A stretch of DNA of 45,224 nt from UCB3 sp964415605 (GTDB taxonomy: Bacteria > Chloroflexota > Anaerolineae > Epilineales > Epilineaceae), in NCBI GenBank assembly GCA_964415605.1, contig CAYQBA010000014.1, positions 1-45,224 on the forward strand, given 5' to 3'. This document shows, one piece after another, positions 33,338-41,754 of this stretch. The notes beneath the pieces were generated by a model. The model saw only the letters and a list, made by a program, of their open reading frames with translations. It was not told the DNA's origin and made no database searches. Within the stretch, counting starts at the first letter, position 1, and every line of letters begins with the position of its first letter. A program made the translations under genes and the position numbers.

Positions 33338-33497
33338 GGTGATTCGATCCTGGTATGGCTGGCAGGGTTGGGTGTGGTTTGGTGTATTACGGTCCGGTGC
33401 GGTGTGGACTGACGGTGCTCGGTATCCATCGCCGAGCCGGGAAGACCGGTGGCCCAAACACCCGCGGCCGCGCCGGAATTGCCGCGGGCGCGGATTC

Positions 33498-33526
33498 TTG
33501 GCGGGCCCAGGCGGGTGTGGTAAGTT
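33498..33526 (+). promoter_or_regulatory. Promoter of proS
   Basis: TTGGCG (33498-33503), 17-bp spacer, extended -10 TGG-TAAGTT (33518-33526). Transcription should start near 33533, about 55 bases before ATG 33589. Confidence 0.5.
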
Positions 33527-33588
33527 TGCCCGAACTGCCGCCCAGGCCGCAATCCGCCGCGCCCGAACCCGCCAGGTGAGCCGACGCC

Positions 33589-35376
33589 ATGCGCATGACC
33601 AAGCTGTTCTTCCGCACACTCCGGGAGATTCCGGCCGATGCCGAGATCGCCAGCCATCAGCTGATGCTGCGGGCGACGCTGATCCACCAGATCGCGGCGG
33701 GGATCTTCGACTACCTGCCGCTCGGGCAGCGGATCAAGGCCAAGGTGGAGCGCATCTTCCGCGAGGAGATGGACGCCATCGACGGGCAGGAGGTCACGCT
33801 GCCCATGGTCCATCCGGCCGAGCTGTGGCAGCGCACGGGGCGCTGGCAAGCCATCGGCAGCGACATGGCCCGGCTCAAGGACGCCGGCGGGCGCGACATG
33901 TGCCTCGGGATGACCCACGAGGAGGTCATGGCGGATCTGGCGGCGCATGTGGTGCGCAGCTACCGCCAGCTTCCCTGCATGCTCTATCAGATCCAGACCA
34001 AGTTCCGTGACGAGCGCCGGCCCCGCGGCGGGCTCATCCGGGTGCGCGAGTTCACGATGAAGGACGCCTACTCGTTCGACGCGGACCACGCCGGTCTCGA
34101 CGCCTACTACCCGCGCGTCTACCAGGCCTACTTCAACATCTTCCACCGCTGCGGGCTCGAGGTGCTGGCGGTCGAGAGCGACACCGGGATGATGGGCGGG
34201 ACCATGGCCCATGAGTTCATGGCCATCACGCCGGTGGGGGAGGACACCCTCCTGATCTGCGACGCGTGCGACTACCGGGCCAACCGCCAGGTCGCGGTCT
34301 TCCGCAAGCCCGATCCGGACCCCGCCCCGCCGGCGGCGCTCGAGACGGTCAGCACGCCCGACACGACGACCATCGAGGATCTGGCGCATTTTCTCGGGAT
34401 TCCGGAGGCGGCCACCGCGAAGGCGGTGTTCATGGTGGCGACGGTCGCGGACGACGCCGATGGCAAGCGCGACCGACTCGTCTTCGCTGTCGTGCGGGGC
34501 GACATGGAGCTGAACGAGACCAAGCTCACGAATGTGGTCAAGGCCTTGGCGCTGCGCCCGGCGCAGGTGGAGGAGGTGCGCGCCATCGGCGCCGAGCCGG
34601 GCTACGGGTCGCCGGTCGGGATCCGGCGCGACGGGGTCGTGGTCGTCGTCGACGACCTCGTGGCGCGCAGCCCGAACCTCGTGGCCGGGGCGAACCAGGT
34701 CGGCTTCCACCTGCGCAACGTCAACCACGGCCGCGACTACGCCGCGGACATCGTGGCCGACATCGCCGCCGCCGCCGACGGTCACGGTTGCCCGCGCTGC
34801 GGCGCGCCGCTGCGGTCGGTGCGCGGCGTCGAGGTCGGCAACATCTTCAAGCTGGGCACCAAGTACAGCGTCGCCATGGACGCCGTGTACGACGACGAGC
34901 ACGGCCAGGCGCGCCCGATCGTGATGGGCTCCTACGGCATCGGCACCGGCCGGCTGATGGCGAGCGTCATCGAGGCGCGCCACGACGACGCGGGGATGAT
35001 CTGGCCGATCAGCATCGCCCCGTATCACGTGGCGCTCGTCAGCCTGGCCAATGATCGATCTTCCGAGGTGGCACCCGCCGCCGACGTCATCTACCGCGAT
35101 CTCGTCGGCGCGGGGATCGAGGTACTCTACGACGATCGCGATGAGCGGCCGGGGGTCAAGTTCAACGATGCCGACCTCATCGGCCTGCCGGTCCGCGTGA
35201 CGGTCGGCGGCCGGGGCCTGCGCGACGGGGTCGTCGAGCTGAAGATCCGACGCACCGGCGAGACGCGCGAGGTGCCGCTTGCGGACGTCGTGGCGAGCAT
35301 CAGCGCCGCCTGCGAGGGCGAGTGGGCGTGGATCCGCGCCATGGTCCGCGACATGCCGCTCTCGGCTTCGGCCTAG
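33589..35376 (+). CDS. proS: Prolyl-tRNA synthetase, bacterial type with editing domain
   Basis: ProS charges tRNA(Pro) with proline in the cytosol. The 595-aa length and architecture are those of the bacterial form. The class II catalytic core has motif 1 region GIFDYLPLGQRI, motif 2 TKFRDERRPRGGLIRVREF and motif 3 GSYGIGTGRLMA. The editing (INS) domain, which clears Ala-tRNA(Pro), is inserted between motifs 2 and 3 (about 225-400) and contains a conserved Lys in ATAKAVFM. The anticodon-binding domain starts near 480 (YHVALVSL). AGGTGA lies 10 nt before ATG 33589; ATG 33595 is possible. It is followed after 26 bp by the amidohydrolase gene on the same strand. Confidence 0.96.
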   Translation: MRMTKLFFRTLREIPADAEIASHQLMLRATLIHQIAAGIFDYLPLGQRIKAKVERIFREEMDAIDGQEVTLPMVHPAELWQRTGRWQAIGSDMARLKDAGGRDMCLGMTHEEVMADLAAHVVRSYRQLPCMLYQIQTKFRDERRPRGGLIRVREFTMKDAYSFDADHAGLDAYYPRVYQAYFNIFHRCGLEVLAVESDTGMMGGTMAHEFMAITPVGEDTLLICDACDYRANRQVAVFRKPDPDPAPPAALETVSTPDTTTIEDLAHFLGIPEAATAKAVFMVATVADDADGKRDRLVFAVVRGDMELNETKLTNVVKALALRPAQVEEVRAIGAEPGYGSPVGIRRDGVVVVVDDLVARSPNLVAGANQVGFHLRNVNHGRDYAADIVADIAAAADGHGCPRCGAPLRSVRGVEVGNIFKLGTKYSVAMDAVYDDEHGQARPIVMGSYGIGTGRLMASVIEARHDDAGMIWPISIAPYHVALVSLANDRSSEVAPAADVIYRDLVGAGIEVLYDDRDERPGVKFNDADLIGLPVRVTVGGRGLRDGVVELKIRRTGETREVPLADVVASISAACEGEWAWIRAMVRDMPLSASA

Positions 35377-35402
35377 CGCCCCGCGCCGCGGCACCCTGCG
35401 AC

Positions 35403-36704
35403 ATGCCACCCGTGGTCCCGTCGACGCCAGACCCGACGCTCATCATCCGCGACACGCGGATCGGCGGCGTGCCCGCCGACATCGTCATCGGCGGCAACCG
35501 GATTGCCGCGATCGAGGCGCCGGATCCCGGGCGGGTCGTCGACGCCGCGCGGACCCGGGTCATCGACGGACAAGGCACGGCGGCGCTGCCGGGACTGATG
35601 AACGCGCACACGCATTCGGCGATGGCCATGCTGCGCAGCTATGCCGACGACATGCCGTTGATGCCATGGCTGCGCGAGAAGATCTGGCCGTTCGAGGCGC
35701 ACTTGACGGAAGCGGACGTCTACTGGGGCACCCGTCTGGCATGCCTCGAGATGATACGGACCGGCACGACGTTCTTCAACGACATGTACTGGTTCTTCCA
35801 CGGCACGGCGCGGGCGACCGTCGACAGCGGCCTGCGCGCCGTGGTGTCGCCGGCGTTCATCGACCTGGGGGATCCCGATCGGCTGCGCGAGCAGACCGAG
35901 GCGACCCTGCGGACGATGGACGAAGCGCGCCGGTACCCGGACCGCGTGCGGTTCGCGCTGGGGCCACACGCCATCTACACGGTCAGCGAAGCCGGGCTGC
36001 GCTGGATCGCCGAGCTGGCGGCGGAGCACGGCTATCTCATCAACATCCACACGGCCGAGACCGCGGGCGAGGTCGACGACTGCGTGCGCGAGCATGGGCT
36101 GCGGCCGGTGCCTTACCTCGACCGGCTGGGCATCCTGTCCGAGCGGTGCCTGGCCATCCACGCGGTGCACCTCGACGACGCGGACATCGCGCTCCTGGCT
36201 GCCCGCGGGGCGCACGTGGTCCACAACCCGGTGTCGAACCTCAAGCTGGCTTCGGGCGGGCCGATGCGCTACCGCGACCTGCGCCGGGCGGGCGTCAACG
36301 TGCTGGTCGGGACCGACGGCTGCGCGTCGAACAACAACCTCGACCTCTTCGAGGAGCTGAAGTTCGCCGCGCTCATGGCCAAGCACGCGACGGGCGATCC
36401 GACCGTGCTGCCGGCGGACGAGGCGCTCGATCTCGCGACCGTGCACGCGGCGCGCGCCTTCGGCGTCGACGCGGGCGCGCTGGCACCGGGCAAGCTGGCC
36501 GACGTGATCCTCGTCGACCTGGGAGACCTGATGCTGTTCCCGGGCCATCATCCTGCGGCTGATCTGGTGTACAGCGCCCACGGCCGTGCCGTACGGACGA
36601 CGATCTGCGACGGGCGGGTGCTGATGGATGGCGGCGTGATCGCCGACGAGGCCGAGATCCGGGCCGAGGTGAGGGCGCGGCTGGCGCGGTTGACGGCGAC
36701 CTGA
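35403..36704 (+). CDS. mtaD: Amidohydrolase, probable 5'-methylthioadenosine/S-adenosylhomocysteine deaminase
   Basis: Members of this amidohydrolase group deaminate methylthioadenosine, S-adenosylhomocysteine or related adenines. The metal-binding pattern is complete: H69-T-H71 in NAHTHSAMAM, a His in INIHTAET, a His in AIHAVHLDD, and an Asp in GTDGCASNNNLDLF. The loop VVHNPVSNLKLASG is characteristic of MTA/SAH deaminases and the related chlorohydrolases, which sequence alone separates poorly. ATG 35403 is chosen because upstream starts overlap proS; its ribosome site is weak, so coupling to proS is likely. Normal length (433 aa). Beta-strands at both ends form the usual composite barrel (LIIRDTRIGG, TTICDGRVLMDGG). 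Confidence 0.88.
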   Translation: MPPVVPSTPDPTLIIRDTRIGGVPADIVIGGNRIAAIEAPDPGRVVDAARTRVIDGQGTAALPGLMNAHTHSAMAMLRSYADDMPLMPWLREKIWPFEAHLTEADVYWGTRLACLEMIRTGTTFFNDMYWFFHGTARATVDSGLRAVVSPAFIDLGDPDRLREQTEATLRTMDEARRYPDRVRFALGPHAIYTVSEAGLRWIAELAAEHGYLINIHTAETAGEVDDCVREHGLRPVPYLDRLGILSERCLAIHAVHLDDADIALLAARGAHVVHNPVSNLKLASGGPMRYRDLRRAGVNVLVGTDGCASNNNLDLFEELKFAALMAKHATGDPTVLPADEALDLATVHAARAFGVDAGALAPGKLADVILVDLGDLMLFPGHHPAADLVYSAHGRAVRTTICDGRVLMDGGVIADEAEIRAEVRARLARLTAT

Positions 36705-36841
36705 GCCACGCCGCGTGGCCGCCTGGCGATCGGGATCGGTGCCGCGGCGGGGAAGCCCCCACGCCGTGTCGTCACCTCATCGGTCTGGTTTGCAGCGACA
36801 CCGTGCCCTGCGGAGGCGCGTGGCCTCACGGAGACGTCCCC

Positions 36842-37918
36842 TTACGGAGACGCCCGCAGCTCCACGCCCACGACGCCGCCATCGGTCACCCTCGCCGTCG
36901 CCGCGACCCGTCGCCCGGCCACGATCGCCGACACGACATAACGTCCGGCCGGCGTGTCGGCAAAGAGGAAGTTCTCCTCGAAAGCGGGGCTCGGGTTCAC
37001 GTTGCGCGGTGGGTAGGTGGTCGACTGGCCGACCCATCGCTCTTGACCCGATGCCTCGACCGCGTACAGCCCCAACGTGATGCCCGAAATCGGGCGTCCG
37101 GCCGCGTCGACCACACGCCCGACGATGGTTCCGTGTCCCGCGAGCGGGGCCAGGAACAGCTCGGCGTTGCGCGTCCTGCCGTAGTCGGCAGGGGAGGGGC
37201 CGACGCGAACCTCGAGGTGGAGGTGGGGCCCGAGCGCCACCCCGGCGGATCCGACGCGCGCGATCGTGTCGCCCCGCGCGACCGCTTGGCCGACCGCCAC
37301 GGTCGTCTCGCTGACATGGCCGTAGAGGCTGAAGAGCGGCAGCCCATCCACGGTTTGGGGATGGCGGAGCACGACCAGCCGTCCGTAGAAGTCCGGCTGC
37401 GGCCCCCAGCGGTCCGGGTCGAGGTCGAGCCCCGCGAACACCACCTCGCCGTCGGCGATGGCGAGCACGGGCGTGCCCATGGCGTTGCCGATGTCGACGC
37501 CGTGGTGGAGGAGATAGGCGCCGTCGGCGGTGGTCCCATAGGGATAGAAGCGGCTCGCGCGCGTCTCGTTGGCGGGAGCGAACGGCCGTCCAAACGTGAA
37601 ATACGGCGCGGGGGCATCCACCATCACGCCTTCGACGGCTTCGCCCTCGCCCACGGCGCCAGAGAACGCCGGGGCCGGGCTGGGCGTCGGCGTGACGGTG
37701 GGCATCGCCGCGGCCGTGGCCGTCGCGTCACGGATCGCGACGGCCGTCCGCGTGGCGGCAAGGCGCGCCCCCGCGGTGGCGGTGATCCAGCCCGGCCCCC
37801 ACGCGGACGAGGCCCGCGGGGCCGGCGGCTGGTAGAATCCCATGGCTCCAGCGGCCGACAAGGCGAGGATGAGCGCCGCCAGCTGCCCGACGCCCGGGCC
37901 GTCGGGATCGGAGGTCAC
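36842..37918 (-). CDS. Membrane-anchored M23 metallopeptidase with carboxypeptidase-regulatory-like tail
   Basis: M23 peptidases cut peptidoglycan cross-bridges outside the cell. From GTG 37918, residues 9-30 form a signal-anchor (LAALILALSAAGAMGF) and 31-95 an Ala/Thr/Pro stalk. Residues 125-245 are the LytM-type domain: H139-G-V-D142 (zinc), LYGH201 and the HLHLE motif with H232 and H234. The last ~110 residues form a small beta-sandwich (GRVVDAAGRPISGITLGLYA ... VSAIVAGRRVA) like CarboxypepD-regulatory domains, unusual on an M23 enzyme. The frame stays open to 38965 but that part is antisense to trmD and is rejected. The GTG lacks a clear ribosome site, so the exact start is uncertain. Confidence 0.82.
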   Translation of the reverse strand: MTSDPDGPGVGQLAALILALSAAGAMGFYQPPAPRASSAWGPGWITATAGARLAATRTAVAIRDATATAAAMPTVTPTPSPAPAFSGAVGEGEAVEGVMVDAPAPYFTFGRPFAPANETRASRFYPYGTTADGAYLLHHGVDIGNAMGTPVLAIADGEVVFAGLDLDPDRWGPQPDFYGRLVVLRHPQTVDGLPLFSLYGHVSETTVAVGQAVARGDTIARVGSAGVALGPHLHLEVRVGPSPADYGRTRNAELFLAPLAGHGTIVGRVVDAAGRPISGITLGLYAVEASGQERWVGQSTTYPPRNVNPSPAFEENFLFADTPAGRYVVSAIVAGRRVAATARVTDGGVVGVELRASP

Positions 37919-37948
37919 GGGCGGAGGCGGCAAGGCGGGGCGGGCCAA

Positions 37949-37990
37949 GCGGAAGGGTACACGGACATGGCGGAAGAGTATACGGGCACG
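37949..37990 (+). repeat. 21-bp in-frame tandem duplication at the trmD start
   Basis: Two consecutive 7-codon units translate as AEGYTDM and AEEYTGT. The proposed trmD ATG (37967) is the last codon of the first unit. Differences include synonymous TAC/TAT, so the duplication is not fresh. Confidence 0.6.
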
Positions 37991-38893
37991 AGCGAAGATC
38001 GCACAGCCGAAGATGTGGATGCGCCGCGTGGCGCCGCTACCGCCGTCGACACGGCGGTGGCGGCAACGGTGGTCATGACCACGCGCGAAGCGGATCAGCC
38101 GACCGGCGCGGCACGCGAGCCGCTGCGGATCGACATCCTGACGGTGCTGCCGGACATGTTCGTCGGCCCGTTCGACCACAGCATGATCCGGCGGGCGCGC
38201 GAGGCCGGCATCGTCGACGTGCGCGTGCACGACCTCCGCCAGTGGACGCACGACCGGCATCGCACCACCGACGACTACGCGTTCGGCGGCGGCGGGGGCA
38301 TGGTCATGAAGCCGGAGCCGCTCTTCGAGGCCGTCGAGGACCTCCTGGGCATCCCGCCGCTGCGGGCCGGCGAGGGCCGCGTGCCGCCGCATCCCGTGGT
38401 GATGATGACGCCGCAGGGCCAGCGCTTCGACCACGGCCTGGCGCGCGAGCTGGCCGGCCACCCCAGGCTCGTCGTCTTGGCCGGCCACTACGAGGGGTTC
38501 GACGAGCGGGTCCGGCTGCACCTGACCACGCACGAGGTGTCGATCGGCGACTTTGTCGTGACCGGCGGCGAGATCCCGGCGATGCTCCTCGTCGACGCTG
38601 TCGCGCGGCTGCGCCCGGGCGTGGTCGGGTTGGCGACGGCAACGGAGACCGACTCGTTCGCGGCAGGGCGCATCGAGCACCCGCACTTCACGCGGCCGGC
38701 CGACTTCCGCGGGTGGCGGGTGCCGGACGTGCTGGTGTCGGGCCATCACGGCGAAGTCGAGCGCTGGCGCCGCCGCGAAGGCCTCCGGCGGACATTCGAG
38801 CGGCGCCCGGATCTTCTGGACGGGTTGGAGCTGACGCGTGAGGAACGCGCCTGGCTCGCAGAGTGGCGCGGGGCGGCCGCGGCCACGGCGTAA
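37967..38893 (+). CDS. trmD: tRNA (guanine-37-N1)-methyltransferase TrmD
   Basis: TrmD methylates G37 of tRNAs, next to the anticodon, preventing +1 frameshifts. The core begins LRIDILTVLPDMF (about residue 53) and contains YAFGGGGGMVMKPEPLF and HYEGFDERV. The SAM-binding knot is IGDFVVTGGEIPA, and the C-terminal domain includes RPADFRGWRVPDVLVSGHH. ATG 37967 has GGAAGGG 9 nt upstream, giving a ~50-residue acidic/Ala-rich extension not usual in TrmD; ATG 38075 would leave about 16 extra residues. It is not flanked by rpsP, rimM or rplS as in most bacteria, but divergent from an M23 peptidase gene and followed by a strong hairpin. Confidence 0.95.
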   Translation: MAEEYTGTSEDRTAEDVDAPRGAATAVDTAVAATVVMTTREADQPTGAAREPLRIDILTVLPDMFVGPFDHSMIRRAREAGIVDVRVHDLRQWTHDRHRTTDDYAFGGGGGMVMKPEPLFEAVEDLLGIPPLRAGEGRVPPHPVVMMTPQGQRFDHGLARELAGHPRLVVLAGHYEGFDERVRLHLTTHEVSIGDFVVTGGEIPAMLLVDAVARLRPGVVGLATATETDSFAAGRIEHPHFTRPADFRGWRVPDVLVSGHHGEVERWRRREGLRRTFERRPDLLDGLELTREERAWLAEWRGAAAATA

Positions 38894-38912
38894 GGCCCGC
38901 GCACACCGATGG

Positions 38913-38950
38913 CGGCGGCGAGGCATCCATGGCCCGATGCCTCGCCGCCG
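38913..38950 (+). terminator. Strong hairpin after trmD
   Basis: Perfect 15-bp arms (38913-38927 and 38936-38950, core GCGAGGCATC / GATGCCTCGC) with an 8-nt loop, beginning 20 bp after the trmD stop. No T-tract follows. Confidence 0.65.
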
Positions 38951-38972
38951 TCGCGCCAGGGCCACGCCAGGC

Positions 38973-39002
38973 TTGACCCGCGCCCTGATCAGGCGCTACA
39001 TT
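38973..39002 (+). promoter_or_regulatory. Recombinase promoter with palindrome in the spacer
   Basis: TTGACC (38973-38978), 18 bp, TACATT (38997-39002). The spacer contains the 10-bp palindrome CCTGATCAGG (38984-38993), placed where a repressor would block polymerase. A second dyad TGAGAA-GGGTCA-TTCTCA (39019-39036) lies in the first 30 bases of the transcript. The leader to ATG 39167 is about 160 bases. Confidence 0.5.
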
Positions 39003-39042
39003 TGTGATTAGATTACTTTGAGAAGGGTCATTCTCACAAGTT

Positions 39043-39174
39043 ATGCATGTTCGGACCTCTGAAGGACAGGGTGGAGCGGGGTTCGTCGCGCGGCGCACGC
39101 AGTGCATGCCTCCGTCGTCACTGACCGGCGCCGTGGCCGAGCTCACCATGACGGCAGTCGATCACGATGATTGA
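39043..39174 (+). CDS. Possible 43-aa leader ORF overlapping the recombinase start
   Basis: ATG 39043 opens a 43-codon frame ending at TGA 39172-39174, overlapping the recombinase start (ATG 39167) by 8 bases in another frame. It has no ribosome site, no homology I recognise and ordinary composition. It would explain how a recombinase gene lacking its own ribosome site is translated (coupling), but it may be chance. Confidence 0.18.
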   Translation: MHVRTSEGQGGAGFVARRTQCMPPSSLTGAVAELTMTAVDHDD

Positions 39175-40489
39175 TGGACGACGTGGATCGCGCGGCACGA
39201 CCGATGCCGACAGGATTGCCGCCGGTCGGACGCCAGACGCCGGCGATCCCGCCCGCCGCGGCGCCGGCGCGTCCGGGCTGCCCATCGTCCCCGCCACCAC
39301 CACGATTGATGCCGCCGCCGCCGTCGTGGCTGTCGCCGCCGCCGATCGCCTGGGCTCGAACCACCCGGTCGATGTTTATGTTCAGCGCCTGCGCACCGCG
39401 GTCAGCCGCCAGACCACGGAGCGCAAGCTCGACATGGTCGCGCGCGTCCTGGACGAGCTGTGGCCCGGCTCGGTGCAGCTCGACCATCTGCGCGGCGAAC
39501 GCTTCGGGGTGCCGTGGCTCGCCTTGACGCCCGTCGCGTGCGAGCGGCTGCGCAACGCGCTGGCCGACCGCTGGGCGCCGGCCACCGCCAACGCGGCGCT
39601 CGCAGCCATCCGCGGCGTGCTCCGGGCGGCCTGGCTCGCCGGCGCTTTCGATGCCGACGGCCGTGATCGGCTGTTCGAGGGGCTGCGTGCGGTGCATGGT
39701 GATCGTGTTTATGTAAAGCGCTCGACGGCCCCCTCCCCCGCCACCGGCGAGGATGTCGCCGGTGCGACGGCCGTGTCCCCCGCCCGCGCCTCCTCCCCCA
39801 CCCTGTCGCCGGCGCTGCTCGAAGCCTGGATGGATGACGAGGCCCCCGGCGAGGTGGGCCGGCACCTCGAGCCGGCCGAGATCGAACGGCTGTGGTCCTG
39901 CGCCGCCGACGACCCGAAGGCTGCGCGCGGCGCTCGCAACCTGGCCGTGCTGGCCCTGCTCTACGGCTGCGGACTTCGCGCGGGCGAGGCGGTGGCCCTG
40001 ACCCTGGCCGACGTCGAAACCGCCGAAGAGCCATCGGTCAGGGTATTCGGCAAGGGGCGCAAGCGCCGCACCGTGCCGATCCCCCCCGCGGCGGAGACGG
40101 CGATCCAACGCTGGATCGTGGTCCGCGGCCACGCCCCGGGCCCCCTGCTCTTGCCGGTGCTCAAGAACAACACGCTGCTGGTCGCGCGGGCGGGAGGCCG
40201 GCCCGCCCGCCTCTCTCCACAAGCGCTGACGAACGCGTGCCTGTTCATGGCGGAAGCGGCCGGAGTCGCGCCATTCCGGGCGCACGACTTGCGGCGCACG
40301 TTTGCCGGACAGCATCTCGACGCCGGCAACGACATCGCGACCGTCGCCCAGCTCATGGGGCACGCCAACGTCACCACGACCTCACGCTACGATCGGCGGC
40401 CGGATCGGGCCCGGCGCGAGGCGCAAGGCCGGCTGTGGGTGCCGGAGATGCCGGCGCGGGACGAGGCGGCCACGCCCCATGTCGGTTGA
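39167..40489 (+). CDS. Tyrosine recombinase (XerC/D- or phage-integrase-like)
   Basis: Cuts and rejoins DNA through a covalent Tyr-DNA intermediate. The catalytic set is complete: R271 (GCGLRAGEA), K296 (GKGRKRR), H373-x-x-R376 (AHDLRRTF), H399 (GHANVTTT) and nucleophile Y408 (SRYDRR). The N-terminal core-binding domain covers about 64-175 (HPVDVYVQRLRTAVS ... AAWLAGAF). Two additions make it 440 aa rather than ~300: an Ala-rich lead of 60 residues and a Pro/Ala/Ser-rich linker at about 182-230 between the two domains. ATG 39167 has no ribosome site. No other mobile-element genes or flanking repeats are seen, so a chromosomal Xer-like role and a relic integrase are both possible. Confidence 0.9.
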   Translation: MIDGRRGSRGTTDADRIAAGRTPDAGDPARRGAGASGLPIVPATTTIDAAAAVVAVAAADRLGSNHPVDVYVQRLRTAVSRQTTERKLDMVARVLDELWPGSVQLDHLRGERFGVPWLALTPVACERLRNALADRWAPATANAALAAIRGVLRAAWLAGAFDADGRDRLFEGLRAVHGDRVYVKRSTAPSPATGEDVAGATAVSPARASSPTLSPALLEAWMDDEAPGEVGRHLEPAEIERLWSCAADDPKAARGARNLAVLALLYGCGLRAGEAVALTLADVETAEEPSVRVFGKGRKRRTVPIPPAAETAIQRWIVVRGHAPGPLLLPVLKNNTLLVARAGGRPARLSPQALTNACLFMAEAAGVAPFRAHDLRRTFAGQHLDAGNDIATVAQLMGHANVTTTSRYDRRPDRARREAQGRLWVPEMPARDEAATPHVG

Positions 40490-40501
40490 AGCGCGGTCCG
40501 G

Positions 40502-41719
40502 CTACGGTCCGCAGCCGCCGGTCTGGAACTGGGCGATGTTTCGCTGGTGCTCTTCGAACGTCTCGGCGAACACGTGGGATCCGTCGCACGCCGCGTCGTT
40601 GGCGACGAAGTAGTGCCACGGGCCGGGCTCGGCGGCGACCACGGCCTCGATCGAGGCCAGCCCCGGGCTCGCGATCGGCCCGGGCGGCAGGCCCGGATTG
40701 CGGTAGGTGTTGTACGCCGAGTCGACGTCGAGGTCGACCGTGTAAAGCGGCCGCTTCCACCAGCTGTTGGCTTCGGGCTGGAAGCCGAGCGCGTACTGCA
40801 CGGTCGGGTCGGCATTCAGGATGTACGGTGCTTCCGCCAGCCGATTGAGGAACACGCGGGCGATCTTCGGCCGCTCGGCGGCCAGGGCCGCTTCTCGCTC
40901 GACGATCGACGCGAGGGTCACGACCTCGTAGAGGGACAGGCCCGTCTCGGCCGCCCTTGACCGGATATCGGACGTCACGCGGGCCTCGAAGGTGGTGAGG
41001 AGCGTGCGCAGCACTTCCGCGGCTCCGGCCTCGGGGTCCATGCGGTACGTGTCGGGAAACAGGTAGCCCTCGAGCCCCGCGCCGGGCGGCCGATCGGCGA
41101 CGGCGGGAAACGCCGCGCCGGCGGCCCCTTCGCCGACCAGGCGCAGGAACTCGGTGCGCTCGACGAGGCCCAGGTTGGCCAGGATCGTCGCGACCTCCTC
41201 GCTGCGCTTGCCTTCGGGAATCGTGACCGTCACCGACTCGCCGGCGGCGACCATCAACGTGGACAGGACGTCCTCGGCGGTCATGTCGCGCCGCAGGGTG
41301 AACGCCCCGGCCTGCACGCGCGTGTCGAGGTTCCGGACGCGCGCGAGAAGCCGGAAGGCCTCGGCGTCCCGGATCAGGCCGGCGGCCTCGAGCCGCGCCG
41401 CCACCGCGGCCAACGCCTCGCCGGGACGGACCTCGAACGGCACAGGCGCGGGATCGCCTCCGGGCGGCGCCAGGCTCGCCGACGCCTGTTCAAGCCGCCA
41501 CGCCAGCACGCGGTCCCTGACCGCTCCCATGGTGCCACCCAGCCCGGACACACCGCCCTGGATCGCCGACATCGCCGCCCAGGCGGCGGCTCCGCCCGCC
41601 ACGAGCACGGTGAGCGCCGCCACGATGAGCAGGCCGCGCCCCCGCCCCGGCGGCTGGTCGGGCGCCGGGGGCGTCTGTTCGGCCAATCGGCGCAGGTGTG
41701 CTTCACTGGATGGGGACAT
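40502..41719 (-). CDS. mltG: Endolytic murein transglycosylase MltG
   Basis: MltG cleaves nascent glycan strands at the outer membrane-face, ending peptidoglycan polymerisation. ATG 41719 follows GGGAGG. A short cytoplasmic lead with acidic and Pro residues precedes one transmembrane helix (about 30-52, LLIVAALTVLVAGGAA). A LysM-like region (PFEVRPGEALAAVAARLEAAGLI) leads to the YceG domain with GLEGYLFPDTY, the catalytic Glu in LASIVEREA, and the conserved YNTYRNPGLPPGPIASPG and HYFVAN. Length (405 aa) is normal. It is the third gene of alaS-ruvX-mltG, 35 bp after ruvX, an order found in many bacteria. Confidence 0.95.
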   Translation of the reverse strand: MSPSSEAHLRRLAEQTPPAPDQPPGRGRGLLIVAALTVLVAGGAAAWAAMSAIQGGVSGLGGTMGAVRDRVLAWRLEQASASLAPPGGDPAPVPFEVRPGEALAAVAARLEAAGLIRDAEAFRLLARVRNLDTRVQAGAFTLRRDMTAEDVLSTLMVAAGESVTVTIPEGKRSEEVATILANLGLVERTEFLRLVGEGAAGAAFPAVADRPPGAGLEGYLFPDTYRMDPEAGAAEVLRTLLTTFEARVTSDIRSRAAETGLSLYEVVTLASIVEREAALAAERPKIARVFLNRLAEAPYILNADPTVQYALGFQPEANSWWKRPLYTVDLDVDSAYNTYRNPGLPPGPIASPGLASIEAVVAAEPGPWHYFVANDAACDGSHVFAETFEEHQRNIAQFQTGGCGP

Positions 41720-41754
41720 GCTGCCTCCCGTGCCTGGTGACGGCGTGTCGCGGC

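Noticed and set aside
37919..38965. N-terminal extension of the M23 peptidase frame
   Set aside because: Antisense to trmD, which is certain. It would place the signal-anchor in the middle of the protein.
39167..40489. Integrated mobile element around the recombinase
   Set aside because: No tRNA target, flanking direct repeats or cargo genes were found. Both neighbours are housekeeping genes.
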